Source: Betaproteobacteria bacterium (GTDB taxonomy: Bacteria > Pseudomonadota > Gammaproteobacteria > Burkholderiales > Thiobacillaceae). Taken from it: DNA of 6,329 nt. Position 1 is the stretch's first letter; each line of letters begins with the position of its first letter. This document shows, piece by piece, positions 6,126 to 6,329 of this stretch. The notes below the pieces were generated by a model, which saw only the letters and a list, made by a program, of their open reading frames with translations, searched no databases and was not told where the DNA came from. Position numbers and translations under genes: made by a program. The stretch is from the NCBI GenBank assembly GCA_016873905.1, contig VGVU01000074.1, forward strand, positions 1 through 6,329, read 5' to 3'.

Positions 6126-6329
6126 TTATTCGCGATGATAGGGGTGGCCCGCCAACAGGCTCGCGGCGCGATACAGCTGTTCAACCAGAAGCACCCGTGC
6201 CAACGCGTGTGGCAGGGTCAGCTTTGACAGGGACAATTTAAGCTCGGCGCGTTGCAGGACCTCGGGGCCGTGGCCGTCGGCGCCGCCGATCAGGAGCAGC
6301 GTGTCGCGCCCCTCACGCTGCCAGTCGGC
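6126..6329 (-). CDS. rlmH: 23S rRNA (pseudouridine1915-N3)-methyltransferase RlmH, C-terminal part (N-terminus beyond right edge)
   Basis: Only the last 67 residues lie in the window, and the frame is open to the right edge. They match the SPOUT methyltransferase RlmH (YbeA), which methylates N3 of pseudouridine 1915 in helix 69 of 23S rRNA on the assembled 70S ribosome. Visible are the SAM-binding segment LLIGGADG (visible residues 12-19), the knot helix region LSLSKLTLPHALARVLLVEQLYRA (positions 33-56 of the visible part), and the characteristic C-terminus GHPYHRE before the TAA stop at 6126-6128. The terminal YHRE residues contribute to the active site in studied RlmH. The E. coli enzyme is 155 residues, so somewhat under half of the gene is present. 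In many proteobacteria rsfS lies immediately upstream, which would be just beyond the right edge. Confidence 0.95.
   Translation of the reverse strand, partial: ADWQREGRDTLLLIGGADGHGPEVLQRAELKLSLSKLTLPHALARVLLVEQLYRAASLLAGHPYHRE

Noticed and set aside
6116..6184. An N-terminally extended Maf starting at 6184
   Set aside because: The added residues come from the rlmH tail read in another frame. The conserved Maf N-terminus begins at 6115.

Overview
The window reads as a densely packed stretch of chromosomal housekeeping genes from a GC-rich proteobacterium, most likely a gammaproteobacterium. The basis is gene content and order (yggS-proC-yggT-DUF167 on one strand, rlmH-maf-rng on the other) and the close resemblance of the proteins to gammaproteobacterial versions. 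The genus cannot be read from the sequence. I see no mobile element, CRISPR array, tRNA, rRNA or clear sign of recent transfer. I also see no gene set that looks like an undescribed defence or biosynthetic system.

Layout. Positions 1-350 (minus strand) hold the N-terminal part of a class I SAM-dependent methyltransferase, which runs off the left edge. A 104-bp divergent spacer (351-454) separates it from a six-gene plus-strand run: an EVE-domain protein (455-904), a TauE/SafE-family membrane transporter (901-1698), the PLP-homeostasis protein YggS (1695-2402), pyrroline-5-carboxylate reductase ProC (2399-3196), the membrane protein YggT (3198-3776) and a DUF167/YggU protein (3776-4090). Three of these junctions are 4-base ATGA overlaps. 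A fourth is a 1-base gap, and the fifth is a 1- or 4-base overlap depending on the start chosen. The six genes therefore look like one transcription unit with coupled translation.

From the right edge, the minus strand carries rlmH (6126-6329, C-terminal part only), maf of the YhdE type (5525-6115) and rng, encoding ribonuclease G (4077-5528). The maf/rng junction is another ATGA overlap. The two operons converge, and their last genes overlap tail to tail by 14 bp (4077-4090), with no visible terminator hairpin between them.

How the genes work together. The right-hand operon groups 23S rRNA methylation of a pseudouridine (RlmH), removal of modified nucleoside triphosphates (Maf) and RNA processing and decay (RNase G). 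The left-hand operon joins PLP supply (YggS), proline synthesis (ProC) and two conserved small proteins of uncertain role. An EVE protein, whose fold binds modified bases in characterised relatives, and a probable anion exporter sit in front of them. That EVE-tauE pair is the least expected part of the layout.
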